Below, piece by piece: positions 1 through 5,192 of a stretch of 5,192 bases of DNA. Every line of letters begins with the position of its first letter. Within the stretch, counting starts at the first letter, position 1. The DNA is from Deltaproteobacteria bacterium (lineage in GTDB: Bacteria > Desulfobacterota > DSM-4660 > Desulfatiglandales > Desulfatiglandaceae). The position numbers were made by a program, and so were the translations under genes. Under the pieces are notes generated by a model. That model was given only the letters and a program-made list of their open reading frames with translations, had not been told where the DNA came from and did not search any database. The DNA is taken from NCBI GenBank assembly GCA_019313765.1, contig JAFDAP010000167.1, positions 1 through 5,192 of the forward strand, given 5' to 3'.

Positions 1-449
1 AGGGTGTCATCCGGGAGAGCAGCATCTCCCGATGAAAGCTTGAGATATGCCTGGCAGTACATGAAGTGCCCGATCTTTGTAACAGCATAGGGATCGGGCA
101 TGGGGGTAAAGTCGAGGGGATACCCTTCGGTGTCACGGTCAATGAAATGAACGGGGATACCTTTTGAGATCGCCAGGCGAATGGCCTCCACCTGTCCGTC
201 AGTCGGCTCTAAAACCAGGTATGTAAACTCGCCGTCCTCTTCCTCGTAATAGACCACTGATAAGAGGGGGAGTCTTTTTATCCCTTTAATAAGCTTTTCC
301 TCTAATGTATCCGGAAACTCCACGGCCAGGTGGTCCGGCTTGAACTCCTCAAACTGGCGCCTTACCTCCATGGCAAATTCCATCCTGTTGTGCAGGATGG
401 GGACCATGCGGATATTTTTCCACTGGATTCTTTTTTTCTTACTCTTCAT
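1..449 (-). CDS. TraB/ChaN/DUF5682-like protein, C-terminal part beyond window
   Basis: The gene begins at an ATG (449-447) and stays open for 149 codons to the window edge, so the C-terminus is missing. After a very basic start (MKSKKKRIQW) comes a strand followed by a conserved-looking PILHNRMEF segment (residues 17-25, His20). A helix then leads to PDHLAVEFP (38-46, Glu44), and later to GIPVHFIDRD (97-106) and PDPYAVTKIGH (118-128). A His near the first strand, an acidic residue ending the second, and an 'x-DR' after a third strand recall the TraB/ChaN/erythromycin-esterase-like superfamily and DUF5682. These are known as putative hydrolases; the substrate here is unknown. No signal peptide or membrane segment is visible, so it is probably cytoplasmic. 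It overlaps the upstream ATPase gene by 11 nt, implying translational coupling and a shared function. The family call is from motif resemblance only; the reading frame itself is secure. Confidence 0.72.
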   Translation of the reverse strand, partial: MKSKKKRIQWKNIRMVPILHNRMEFAMEVRRQFEEFKPDHLAVEFPDTLEEKLIKGIKRLPLLSVVYYEEEDGEFTYLVLEPTDGQVEAIRLAISKGIPVHFIDRDTEGYPLDFTPMPDPYAVTKIGHFMYCQAYLKLSSGDAALPDDT

Positions 450-1311
450 CCGTCTCGTCCATGAGTTCCTTGAAGTATTCGGCGGCCATTGGATCAAGGA
501 TCATGGATGCCCCTTCCGTCAAGTATTGTGCCGTCCTTCTCTTCCGATCTGCTGATGTCAAACGCTCGGCGCTTTCTACCAGCCTTTTGAGCGCATAGCG
601 CGCAATGTTGATACCATCCCTGACCGTGTAGCGCTCATCAGCCTCATGTGCGGCCTGGAGAAATTCAACCACATATTCGAGGATCTCATCGTCGGCAAAG
701 GGGAGGTTGCTTTGTAAAATCAGCAGTTCCTCGTCTCTTTCCGGAAAATCGATGAAAATTCTCGGCTGGAGCCTGGAATGTATATATTCCGGAAGCTCAA
801 AGGTGCTGGCATCATCATTCATGGTCGTACAAAGGCGAAAGTCGGGGTCCGCCTTGATCTTGATACCAGCAACAATCGACTCCACGTATCGTCTGTTGTC
901 TAATAGCGGGGCTAAGGAGGCCCAGCTTTTTTCGCTCATCCTGTTTCCTTCATCAATGATGGCAACGCCGCCCTTAATCATGGCGGAAACCACCGAGCTG
1001 GCCATATATCTGATCTTTCCCCCTTCGGAGATTACAGGGGTAACGATCAGGTCCTCCGGCCGGGTATCCATGGTGGCCTGAAAGAGATACACGGGCCGGC
1101 CCAAAGAACGCCCTGCATGATATGCCAGGGTGGTCTTTCCAACGCCAGGCTTACCCAGAAGCCTGGGGCTCAGGGGCAGGTCCTCGTCCCCTATCACCAG
1201 CCATGACGCTAAGACCTGCGTGACCAACTCCTGCTGCCCAACCCAGGACATGGGCACATCGTCTGGCTCACCCAGGTACAGGTCCACACCCTCTATGGTG
1301 ACTTTTTCCAT
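439..1311 (-). CDS. MoxR-family AAA+ ATPase
   Basis: This 290-aa protein is a complete single-domain AAA+ ATPase. Walker A is GKPGVGKT (53-60) and Walker B is VAIIDEGNRM (116-125, with Asp120-Glu121). Sensor 1 is TMND (163-166, Asn165). Candidate arginine fingers are Arg180 and Arg184 in HSRLQPR, and a sensor-2-like Arg231 follows in the C-terminal helical part. Length and the motif set fit the MoxR branch, whose members act as ATP-driven chaperone-like remodelers, usually with a VWA-domain partner. The N-terminal segment SWVGQQELV is the usual lead-in before the P-loop. The protein is soluble. It is the first gene of a minus-strand operon with the TraB-like gene. A GGAGG lies 12 nt upstream of the ATG, a rather long spacing. 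The client is unknown; a role in a stress or conflict system is inference from gene context. Confidence 0.93.
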   Translation of the reverse strand: MEKVTIEGVDLYLGEPDDVPMSWVGQQELVTQVLASWLVIGDEDLPLSPRLLGKPGVGKTTLAYHAGRSLGRPVYLFQATMDTRPEDLIVTPVISEGGKIRYMASSVVSAMIKGGVAIIDEGNRMSEKSWASLAPLLDNRRYVESIVAGIKIKADPDFRLCTTMNDDASTFELPEYIHSRLQPRIFIDFPERDEELLILQSNLPFADDEILEYVVEFLQAAHEADERYTVRDGINIARYALKRLVESAERLTSADRKRRTAQYLTEGASMILDPMAAEYFKELMDETDEE

Positions 1312-1323
1312 TATGTTATTAAA

Positions 1324-1328
1324 CCTCC
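1324..1328 (-). promoter_or_regulatory. Ribosome binding site of the MoxR ATPase gene
   Basis: Read on the minus strand this is GGAGG, the only strong Shine-Dalgarno match ahead of the ATG at 1311. It supports that start, although the 12-nt spacer is longer than the usual 5-9. Confidence 0.55.
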
Positions 1329-1336
1329 GATTTTCC

Positions 1337-1351
1337 GGTTGTAAGACAACC
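1337..1351. promoter_or_regulatory. Perfect inverted repeat, candidate operator or leader hairpin
   Basis: GGTTGT-AAG-ACAACC is a perfect 6-bp inverted repeat with a 3-nt centre. It lies just downstream of the proposed -10 box of the ATPase promoter, overlapping the expected transcription start. That is a classic place for a repressor site, or it could form a small hairpin at the 5' end of the message. No regulator is encoded next to it in the window, so its role is inference. Confidence 0.4.
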
Positions 1352-1353
1352 TA

Positions 1354-1381
1354 ATTGTAATACGCCCACAAAAAAATGCAA
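1354..1381 (-). promoter_or_regulatory. Candidate sigma-70 promoter for the MoxR operon
   Basis: On the minus strand TTGCAT (1381-1376) and TACAAT (1359-1354) are separated by 16 nt, a fair match to -35 and -10 consensus. Transcription would start near 1347, giving a leader of about 35 nt that contains the GGAGG site. The call rests on pattern only. Confidence 0.4.
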
Positions 1382-1431
1382 ACCACATTTTTCCTTGAGA
1401 ACAGCAATTCAGAGAACCCCTTCCTGTAAAC

Positions 1432-1460
1432 TTGTAAAAAAGAGGGTCTTGGTCTATACT
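1432..1460 (+). promoter_or_regulatory. Candidate sigma-70 promoter for the cdaA gene
   Basis: TTGTAA (1432-1437) and TATACT (1455-1460) are separated by 17 nt, close to sigma-70 consensus. The start would fall near 1467, leaving a leader of about 55 nt. A perfect TTGACA at 1460-1465 follows immediately, but no good -10 lies at the right distance from it, so the upstream pair is preferred. Confidence 0.45.
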
Positions 1461-1522
1461 TGACACAGCTTTTTTAAAAATGAGAAAGTTTTTGTTAACC
1501 AAAATGCGAGAGAGATAACCTT

Positions 1523-2713
1523 TTGTCTTTGTTAGATTTTATTCCATCACCCACATGGCGGGATGTGATCGACATCCTGTTCCTCACCATTGTGGCCTAT
1601 CAGCTCTATGTATGGTTCCGGGGTACCAGGGCACTTCGTGTCCTTATCGGTCTGGTGGTATTGGGAGGGGTCTATTCCTTAGCCAGGCTGTGGGGCCTTT
1701 TCCTGACTACCTGGGTCTTCCAGATTTTCTGGCAGGTGCTCTTGATCCTTTTGTTGATCCTGTTCCAGTCCGAGATCCGCCAGGTTTTGGAAAAGGTCAG
1801 CCCCCTTCGCTTTCTCAAATCACGGAAGCGTGTCTCCCGGGGCGCCCTTGCAAAGGAACTGGCCGATGTGGCATTTGACCTGGCCCGGGAAAAGACCGGG
1901 GCACTTGTAGTCCTTACAAGAGATGACGACCCTGCCGAGTTTCTCCATGCAGGCCAGACCATCATGGCACTTCCCGAGCCAAACTTGATCAGAAGCATCT
2001 TTAATCATCACGCCCCTGCCCATGACGGTGCATTGATCCTTTCCGAGGGTCGCCTCACCCGGATGGGCTGCATCCTCCCCCTGTCCGAAAAGGAAGATCT
2101 CCCGGAGCAGTACGGCACCAGGCACAGGGCTGCGTTAGGCATTTCTGAACGGACCGACGCTGTCTGCCTCGTGGTTTCTGAAGAGCGGGGGGAGGTCTCT
2201 ACAATAGTGGGAGGAAAAATCACCACCTGGGAGACCCCCGGGTCTCTGACCTCAAGCCTCAAGGATTGGCTGAGCCTGACGGAAATTCCCGGGCCCACAT
2301 TCAGGGATTTTTTTAAGGGGGCCTTCATACAGAATTGGGGTCCCAAATCAGGAGCCTTAGCCTTAGTCACTATAGCCTGGCTGGTTCTGGCAAGCCAGCA
2401 GGTGATAAAAACCAGTGTTATTGCCCCAGTGCGTTATACCAATCTTCAAAATGAACTGGTGGTCGACAGGGATTCAACTCACATGGTCCACCTGACCCTT
2501 TCCGGCAGGCGAAAAAGCATAAAGGCGCTCGAAGACCGGGAGGTGCGCGTCTATCTTGATCTCGGTGTGTTTTCCGCAGGCACACATCAGATAAGGCTTT
2601 CCCCAAAAAATATTGACCTCCCCTTAGGGGTCATGATTGACCGCGTAACGCCCCAGGATATTAAGATCATTTTGAAGAAACCTTATAAAGAGGACAGGGA
2701 TATCCCAATGTAA
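1523..2713 (+). CDS. cdaA: Membrane diadenylate cyclase CdaA fused to a C-terminal YbbR-like domain
   Basis: CdaA joins two ATP molecules into the second messenger c-di-AMP at the inner face of the membrane. The 396-aa protein has three N-terminal hydrophobic helices (about 17-34, 38-56 and 60-81). A linker helix and the DAC domain (about 110-245) follow. The catalytic motifs are intact: HDGA (167-170, Asp168) and GTRHRAALG (198-206, Arg200-His201-Arg202). Typical CdaA ends soon after this domain, near 270 aa. Here a fourth hydrophobic helix (about 276-293) leads to roughly 95 residues (295-386) that read like one YbbR repeat, ending in strand-rich PLGVMIDRVTPQDIKIILKK. YbbR domains build CdaR, the extracytoplasmic regulator of CdaA, so cyclase and partner seem joined. 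The start is TTG at 1523, since no ATG or GTG fits the conserved N-terminus; a second TTG at 1529 is possible. Shine-Dalgarno support is weak (GAGAGAG at 1508-1514). The usual folP and glmM neighbours are absent. Confidence 0.93.
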   Translation: MSLLDFIPSPTWRDVIDILFLTIVAYQLYVWFRGTRALRVLIGLVVLGGVYSLARLWGLFLTTWVFQIFWQVLLILLLILFQSEIRQVLEKVSPLRFLKSRKRVSRGALAKELADVAFDLAREKTGALVVLTRDDDPAEFLHAGQTIMALPEPNLIRSIFNHHAPAHDGALILSEGRLTRMGCILPLSEKEDLPEQYGTRHRAALGISERTDAVCLVVSEERGEVSTIVGGKITTWETPGSLTSSLKDWLSLTEIPGPTFRDFFKGAFIQNWGPKSGALALVTIAWLVLASQQVIKTSVIAPVRYTNLQNELVVDRDSTHMVHLTLSGRRKSIKALEDREVRVYLDLGVFSAGTHQIRLSPKNIDLPLGVMIDRVTPQDIKIILKKPYKEDRDIPM

Positions 2714-2839
2714 GCATAGGAGGCTGTCCGAAAATAGACTTGTGCTACGACCGGCTGTAAATCCCGAGGGTCTGCGTTCCAGGTTTTTCCTTGTAAATGT
2801 GGAAAATATTAAGTAAGATTAATTAAAAATGAGCGCATT
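2714..2839. other. Intergenic region after cdaA
   Basis: This 126-bp gap separates cdaA from the small-protein operon. No strong stem followed by a T-run is seen, so a rho-independent terminator for cdaA cannot be called. The left part (2719-2734) has a sequence reminiscent of some IS terminal repeats, and the right part is A+T-rich and carries a candidate promoter. TGTAAAT occurs twice, at 2756 and 2792. Confidence 0.5.
2791..2819 (+). promoter_or_regulatory. Candidate promoter of the small protein - nucleotidyltransferase - Pol IV operon
   Basis: TTGTAA (2791-2796) and TAAGAT (2814-2819) are separated by 17 nt. The -35 hexamer is the same as that proposed for cdaA. The implied leader is only about 14 nt long, which lowers confidence. 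No LexA-like box (CTG-N10-CAG type) was seen here, although the operon holds a DNA polymerase often under SOS control. Confidence 0.33.
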
Positions 2840-3067
2840 ATGAAAACTTTTGTTGATAAATCTGAGATTTTGGCCCGTACAGCCGCGCTGAGACGGTTCA
2901 ATCTTTGGGAAGAGAAGCACACGCACGTTATGGGAGGACAAGAAGCACTTGCAGCCGTGGGCGCTATTTATGATCTCTTGCCTCCCGAATCCCGGCGGCG
3001 TGGTTTTGACCCAAGCGGTTTGCGCGCAATGCACCTTAGTCTATCGTATCTTGACGGTTCCTCATGA
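2840..3067 (+). CDS. Small protein of unknown function, partner of the nucleotidyltransferase
   Basis: The 75-aa product has no signal peptide or membrane helix and is not assigned to a named family. It reads as mostly helical: an N-terminal stretch rich in charged residues with LRRFNLWEEKH (17-27), a helix (34-46, EALAAVGAIYDLL), then PPESRRRGFDPSGLRAMHLSL (roughly 48-68). Its TGA overlaps the ATG of the nucleotidyltransferase gene as ATGA, which strongly indicates co-translation. Small helical proteins encoded just upstream of a nucleotidyltransferase in this way are often antitoxin-like or accessory partners, so that role is suggested here from context only. The start has a weak ribosome binding site (GAG at 2831-2833). 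Being a real gene is supported by the overlap and by codon use similar to its neighbours. Confidence 0.75.
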   Translation: MKTFVDKSEILARTAALRRFNLWEEKHTHVMGGQEALAAVGAIYDLLPPESRRRGFDPSGLRAMHLSLSYLDGSS

Positions 3068-3636
3068 CTTCCCTTGAACGGGCCTTGATCAAACTGGCTC
3101 AAACCCTTTCCGATAATAGGATACCCTATATGATCATTGGGGGGATGGCCAATGCAGTCTGGGGCCAACCACGAGCCACGCTCGATATTGACGTCACCAT
3201 TTGGTTTAAAGAAGAAGAAAGCAACAGGATCGTCTCCTTTTTGGCAGATTTTTTTCGTCCTCTGGTTTCTGATCCTGTCGGCTTTGTACAAGATACCAGC
3301 GTTCTCCCGCTTGAATCAGAGGACGGTGTGCGCATTGATCTCATTTTCGCAAGATTATCCTTTGAGCGAGAGGCCATATCTCGGGCCGTAGAAATCAAGG
3401 TTGGCGGGATACCAATCTGCTTTTGCTCACCCGAAGATCTGATCCTGCACAAAATCATCTCTGAAAGAGAAAGAGACCAGGATGATGCGCGTGGCGTGGC
3501 AGTCCGCCGTATGAAAAGCCTTGACCTCAACTACCTTGAGCCGCGAATCCGTGAACTCTCTATCGCCCTTGAACGCCCGGAGATATGGGAATCCTGGGCA
3601 GAATGGAAACAGAAGGCTGAAGGCAGAGATGGTTGA
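3064..3636 (+). CDS. AbiEii/MNT-like nucleotidyltransferase
   Basis: The 190-aa protein has the minimal polymerase-beta-fold nucleotidyltransferase signature. Gly26-Gly27 in the IIGGMAN segment are followed by RATLDIDVTI (37-46), which supplies Asp41 and Asp43. The third metal-binding acidic residue is probably Asp92 in VRIDLIF. A later SPEDLILHKIISERERDQDD segment (122-141) matches the lysine plus R-DxDD pattern common in the AbiEii/DUF6036-type group. Members transfer nucleotides to protein or RNA targets, and several act as toxins in abortive infection or toxin-antitoxin pairs; the target here is unknown. The catalytic residues look intact. The gene overlaps the small upstream gene by 4 nt and the Pol IV gene downstream by 8 nt. 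It is soluble, with an ordinary C-terminus rich in Trp and charged residues. The superfamily is confident; the toxin role is inference. Confidence 0.88.
   Translation: MTSLERALIKLAQTLSDNRIPYMIIGGMANAVWGQPRATLDIDVTIWFKEEESNRIVSFLADFFRPLVSDPVGFVQDTSVLPLESEDGVRIDLIFARLSFEREAISRAVEIKVGGIPICFCSPEDLILHKIISERERDQDDARGVAVRRMKSLDLNYLEPRIRELSIALERPEIWESWAEWKQKAEGRDG
3619..3623 (+). promoter_or_regulatory. Ribosome binding site that fixes the Pol IV start
   Basis: GAAGG lies 5 nt ahead of the ATG at 3629, inside the end of the nucleotidyltransferase gene. It supports this start over an in-frame ATG at 3521, which would add 36 residues read from within the neighbouring gene. Confidence 0.55.
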
Positions 3637-4801
3637 ACCAAGAGCAATCATTCATTTAGATATGGATGCCTTTTATCCGGCGGTTGAGGCGCTGGACAGC
3701 CCTGCATTAAAGGGGAAGCCGGTCATCGTTGGCGGCACCCCCAAAAGAGGCGTGGTATCGTCCGCATCATATGAAGCACGGGAATTCGGCGTCCATTCGG
3801 CTCAGCCCATTGCAACGGCCGTGCGCCTCTGCCCTGACGGGATATTTCTGCCGGTAAGGATGAAAAGATACAAAGAACTGTCCGAACAGGTATTTGAAAT
3901 ATTCCATCGCTTTACCCCGCTGGTTGAGCCCCTGTCCATTGATGAGGCATTTCTTGATGTCACCGGTTCTACTCATCTTTTCGGCGACCCGGTGGAAATT
4001 GCAAAAACAATCAAACAGACGGTTGTGAAAGAAACCGGTCTGACTATTTCGGCAGGTGTGGCCCCATCCAAGTTTGTCGCCAAGATCGCTTCTGATATGG
4101 ACAAGCCCGATGGTTTAACTGTGGTGCGGCCCGACCGGGTGAGACAGTTTCTGGACCCGCTTCCCATAAAAAAGATGTGGGGGGTCGGAAAAGTGACACA
4201 GGAGGCCCTGAGTCGCCTTAACGTCCTTTCCTTTTATGATTTATCCCGGGTGCCGTTAAAGATTTTAGAACGAAGCTTCGGGAGACACGGCCTAAAAATG
4301 CATCTCTTATCCATGGGAATAGATGACAGGGACGTGGTGCCTGATCATGATGTTAAGTCCATCGGACATGAAGATACCTTTTCGAATGACATATTAGACA
4401 TTGGTGAGGCCAAAAAAGAACTATTATCATTGGCCAATAAAGTCGCCCGGCGCATGCGTCAAAAGGAGATCACGGGCAGGAACATCACCCTGAAGGTAAA
4501 ATACAGCGATTTTGTTCAAATTACCAGGTCGGCAACACTCCCCAAACCCACGGATGACGGGCCTGAGATATACTCAATTGCCTGTAGTCTTTTAGAAAAA
4601 ACGGATGCGGGCAGGAGGCCGGTCCGGCTCTTGGGGATATCCTTATCCAAACTCAATTTTCCTGCCTCAAACAGCCAACTCGCCCTATTTAATCAAGAGA
4701 GTGCATCCCAAAAAAGAAAAAACCTGAACATTGCACTCGATTCCGTATACGAAAAACATGGTGACAACAGCATCGGCCCGGGAACGCTTCTCACCGAATA
4801 A
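3629..4801 (+). CDS. dinB: DNA polymerase IV (Y-family translesion polymerase)
   Basis: The 390-aa product is a full Y-family polymerase that copies past damaged template bases at low fidelity. The first metal site is in HLDMDAFYPAVE (9-20, Asp11), with Tyr16 in the steric-gate position that excludes ribonucleotides. The other catalytic acids are in SIDEAFLD (103-110, Asp105 and Glu106). AGVAPSKFVAKIASD (142-156) and the helix-hairpin-helix thumb element KMWGVGKVT (182-190) follow. The little-finger domain begins near 240, and QLALF (350-354) is a beta-clamp binding motif followed by a 36-residue tail. The start at 3629 puts the conserved N-terminus right after five residues and overlaps the nucleotidyltransferase gene by 8 nt. 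The position implies expression from the same message as the two upstream genes. No SOS box was recognised, and no truncation is seen. Confidence 0.96.
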   Translation: MVEPRAIIHLDMDAFYPAVEALDSPALKGKPVIVGGTPKRGVVSSASYEAREFGVHSAQPIATAVRLCPDGIFLPVRMKRYKELSEQVFEIFHRFTPLVEPLSIDEAFLDVTGSTHLFGDPVEIAKTIKQTVVKETGLTISAGVAPSKFVAKIASDMDKPDGLTVVRPDRVRQFLDPLPIKKMWGVGKVTQEALSRLNVLSFYDLSRVPLKILERSFGRHGLKMHLLSMGIDDRDVVPDHDVKSIGHEDTFSNDILDIGEAKKELLSLANKVARRMRQKEITGRNITLKVKYSDFVQITRSATLPKPTDDGPEIYSIACSLLEKTDAGRRPVRLLGISLSKLNFPASNSQLALFNQESASQKRKNLNIALDSVYEKHGDNSIGPGTLLTE

Positions 4802-4814
4802 TGGAAGTTATTCG
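4795..4814. repeat. Inverted repeat spanning the Pol IV stop codon
   Basis: CGAATAA (4795-4801) and TTATTCG (4808-4814) form a perfect 7-bp stem with a 6-nt loop, and the TAA stop is inside the left arm. No T-run follows, so it is not a standard intrinsic terminator. It may mark the 3' end of the message or be chance. Confidence 0.4.
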
Positions 4815-5192
4815 ACCTCGGCAACAATGTGTCTAAAGTCCTGCTATAGATCCTGCGCGAAAAGCAATTCTCTGCCTTTCCCCTTTTTCCTCATTACCTG
4901 CGAAAATCCATTATTATCGGAATTCCGTAGCTCGAATTATATTAGAGACGGCTGTTTTTGATCTGCTTCATGAAGGAGAATTATTTAGATAATTAGATCT
5001 GCAAAACCGATATAGAATAAAAACTCTGACATGGATTTAGCTGTGATTTTGGCCATGAAAATGCTATTTTAACGCCTACGCCTTAAAACACCTTTGGAAT
5101 GATGTCCTTTTACAATCAACAAGATAGCTTGGTCTGGACCCGAATGCGGAAGGAACCTAATGGGATTTTTTCTCTTAAAGGGAGAATAGGAT
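4802..5192. other. Non-coding stretch after Pol IV
   Basis: These 391 bases are visibly richer in A+T than the genes before them. Reading both strands gave only short open stretches without ribosome binding sites. Small symmetrical sequences occur: CGGAATTCCG (4918-4927), AATTAT-TTAG-ATAATT (4979-4994) and the stem at 5067-5088. No tRNA, repeat array or mobile-element gene was seen. It may hold the control region of a gene that starts past the right edge. Confidence 0.5.
5067..5088. repeat. Imperfect hairpin in the right-hand intergenic region
   Basis: TTTTAA and TTAAAA arms pair across an inner GC/GC pair with one C-C mismatch and a CTAC loop. The A and T flanks could serve as a weak two-way terminator, but the stem is short and A+T-rich. 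The signal is slight. Confidence 0.22.

Larger units (their letters stand above)
1312..1522. other. Divergent intergenic control region
   Basis: This 211-bp stretch separates the minus-strand ATPase operon from plus-strand cdaA. It is A+T-rich and carries the two outward promoters and the inverted repeat described separately. It also has four copies of TGTAA (at 1340, 1356, 1425 and 1433) and two GAGAAC copies 15 bp apart (1397-1402 and 1412-1417) between the two -35 boxes. No ORF in it has a ribosome binding site or plausible composition. Confidence 0.6.

Noticed and set aside
1460..1488. TTGACA as the -35 box of a second cdaA promoter
   Set aside because: The hexamer is perfect, but no acceptable -10 sequence lies 16-18 nt downstream.
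1311..1502. 63-codon minus-strand reading frame whose TAA overlaps the ATPase ATG
   Set aside because: It begins with TTG without a ribosome binding site, has low-complexity and unusual composition, and covers the two promoters and the inverted repeat; it is best seen as intergenic DNA.
2745..2790. Possible terminator for cdaA (GACC...GGGTC, then a T-run near 2784)
   Set aside because: The stem is only 4-5 bp with a long loop and is separated from the T-run, so it does not qualify as an intrinsic terminator.
3521..3628. Extended N-terminus for Pol IV from an in-frame ATG at 3521
   Set aside because: The added residues match nothing in the DinB family and come from another frame of the nucleotidyltransferase gene; the ATG at 3629 has a GAAGG site and puts the conserved N-terminus in the usual place.
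4731..4961. 76-codon plus-strand reading frame overlapping the Pol IV end
   Set aside because: Half of it is an alternative frame of dinB, the rest is A+T-rich non-coding DNA, and no ribosome binding site or protein-like composition is seen.
5000..5080. Short minus-strand open stretch starting MAKITAKSMSEF
   Set aside because: It is only 22 codons, has no ribosome binding site and no recognisable pattern.

Overview
The window carries two minus-strand genes at the left and four plus-strand genes to the right, split by a 211-bp divergent intergenic region. Codon use, moderate GC content and the mix of families (a membrane diadenylate cyclase of CdaA type, MoxR-type AAA+ ATPase, DinB polymerase, AbiEii-like nucleotidyltransferase) suggest a Gram-negative anaerobe-type genome such as a deltaproteobacterium (Desulfobacterota). 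That assignment is an inference from style and family content; no rRNA or other taxonomic marker is present.

Left, minus strand (1-1311): a MoxR-family AAA+ ATPase (290 aa) followed, with an 11-nt overlap, by a second gene that runs off the window at position 1. The second protein (149 codons visible) looks like a TraB/ChaN/DUF5682-type enzyme. This arrangement recalls the MoxR - DUF5682 - VWA gene sets of bacteria. The partner expected next (a VWA protein) would lie outside the window.

Middle (1312-1522): a divergent control region. A sigma-70-like promoter can be proposed for each direction, and a perfect GGTTGT-AAG-ACAACC inverted repeat sits at the expected transcription start of the ATPase operon.

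Centre (1523-2713): a c-di-AMP synthase, CdaA, with three N-terminal membrane helices and an intact DAC catalytic domain. It has an extra C-terminal part, a fourth membrane helix plus one YbbR-like domain, so it appears to be a natural fusion of CdaA with a piece of its usual partner CdaR.

Right (2840-4801): three tightly packed genes. A 75-aa unknown protein overlaps an AbiEii/MNT-like nucleotidyltransferase (190 aa) by 4 nt. The nucleotidyltransferase in turn overlaps a complete DNA polymerase IV (390 aa from the chosen start) by 8 nt. The first two look like a toxin-antitoxin-style pair; the polymerase is probably translated from the same message. The last 391 bases (4802-5192) are A+T-richer and hold no convincing gene.

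No RNA gene, CRISPR array or complete mobile element was seen. The points most worth following are the CdaA-YbbR fusion, the MoxR/TraB-like pair, and the small protein - nucleotidyltransferase - Pol IV operon.
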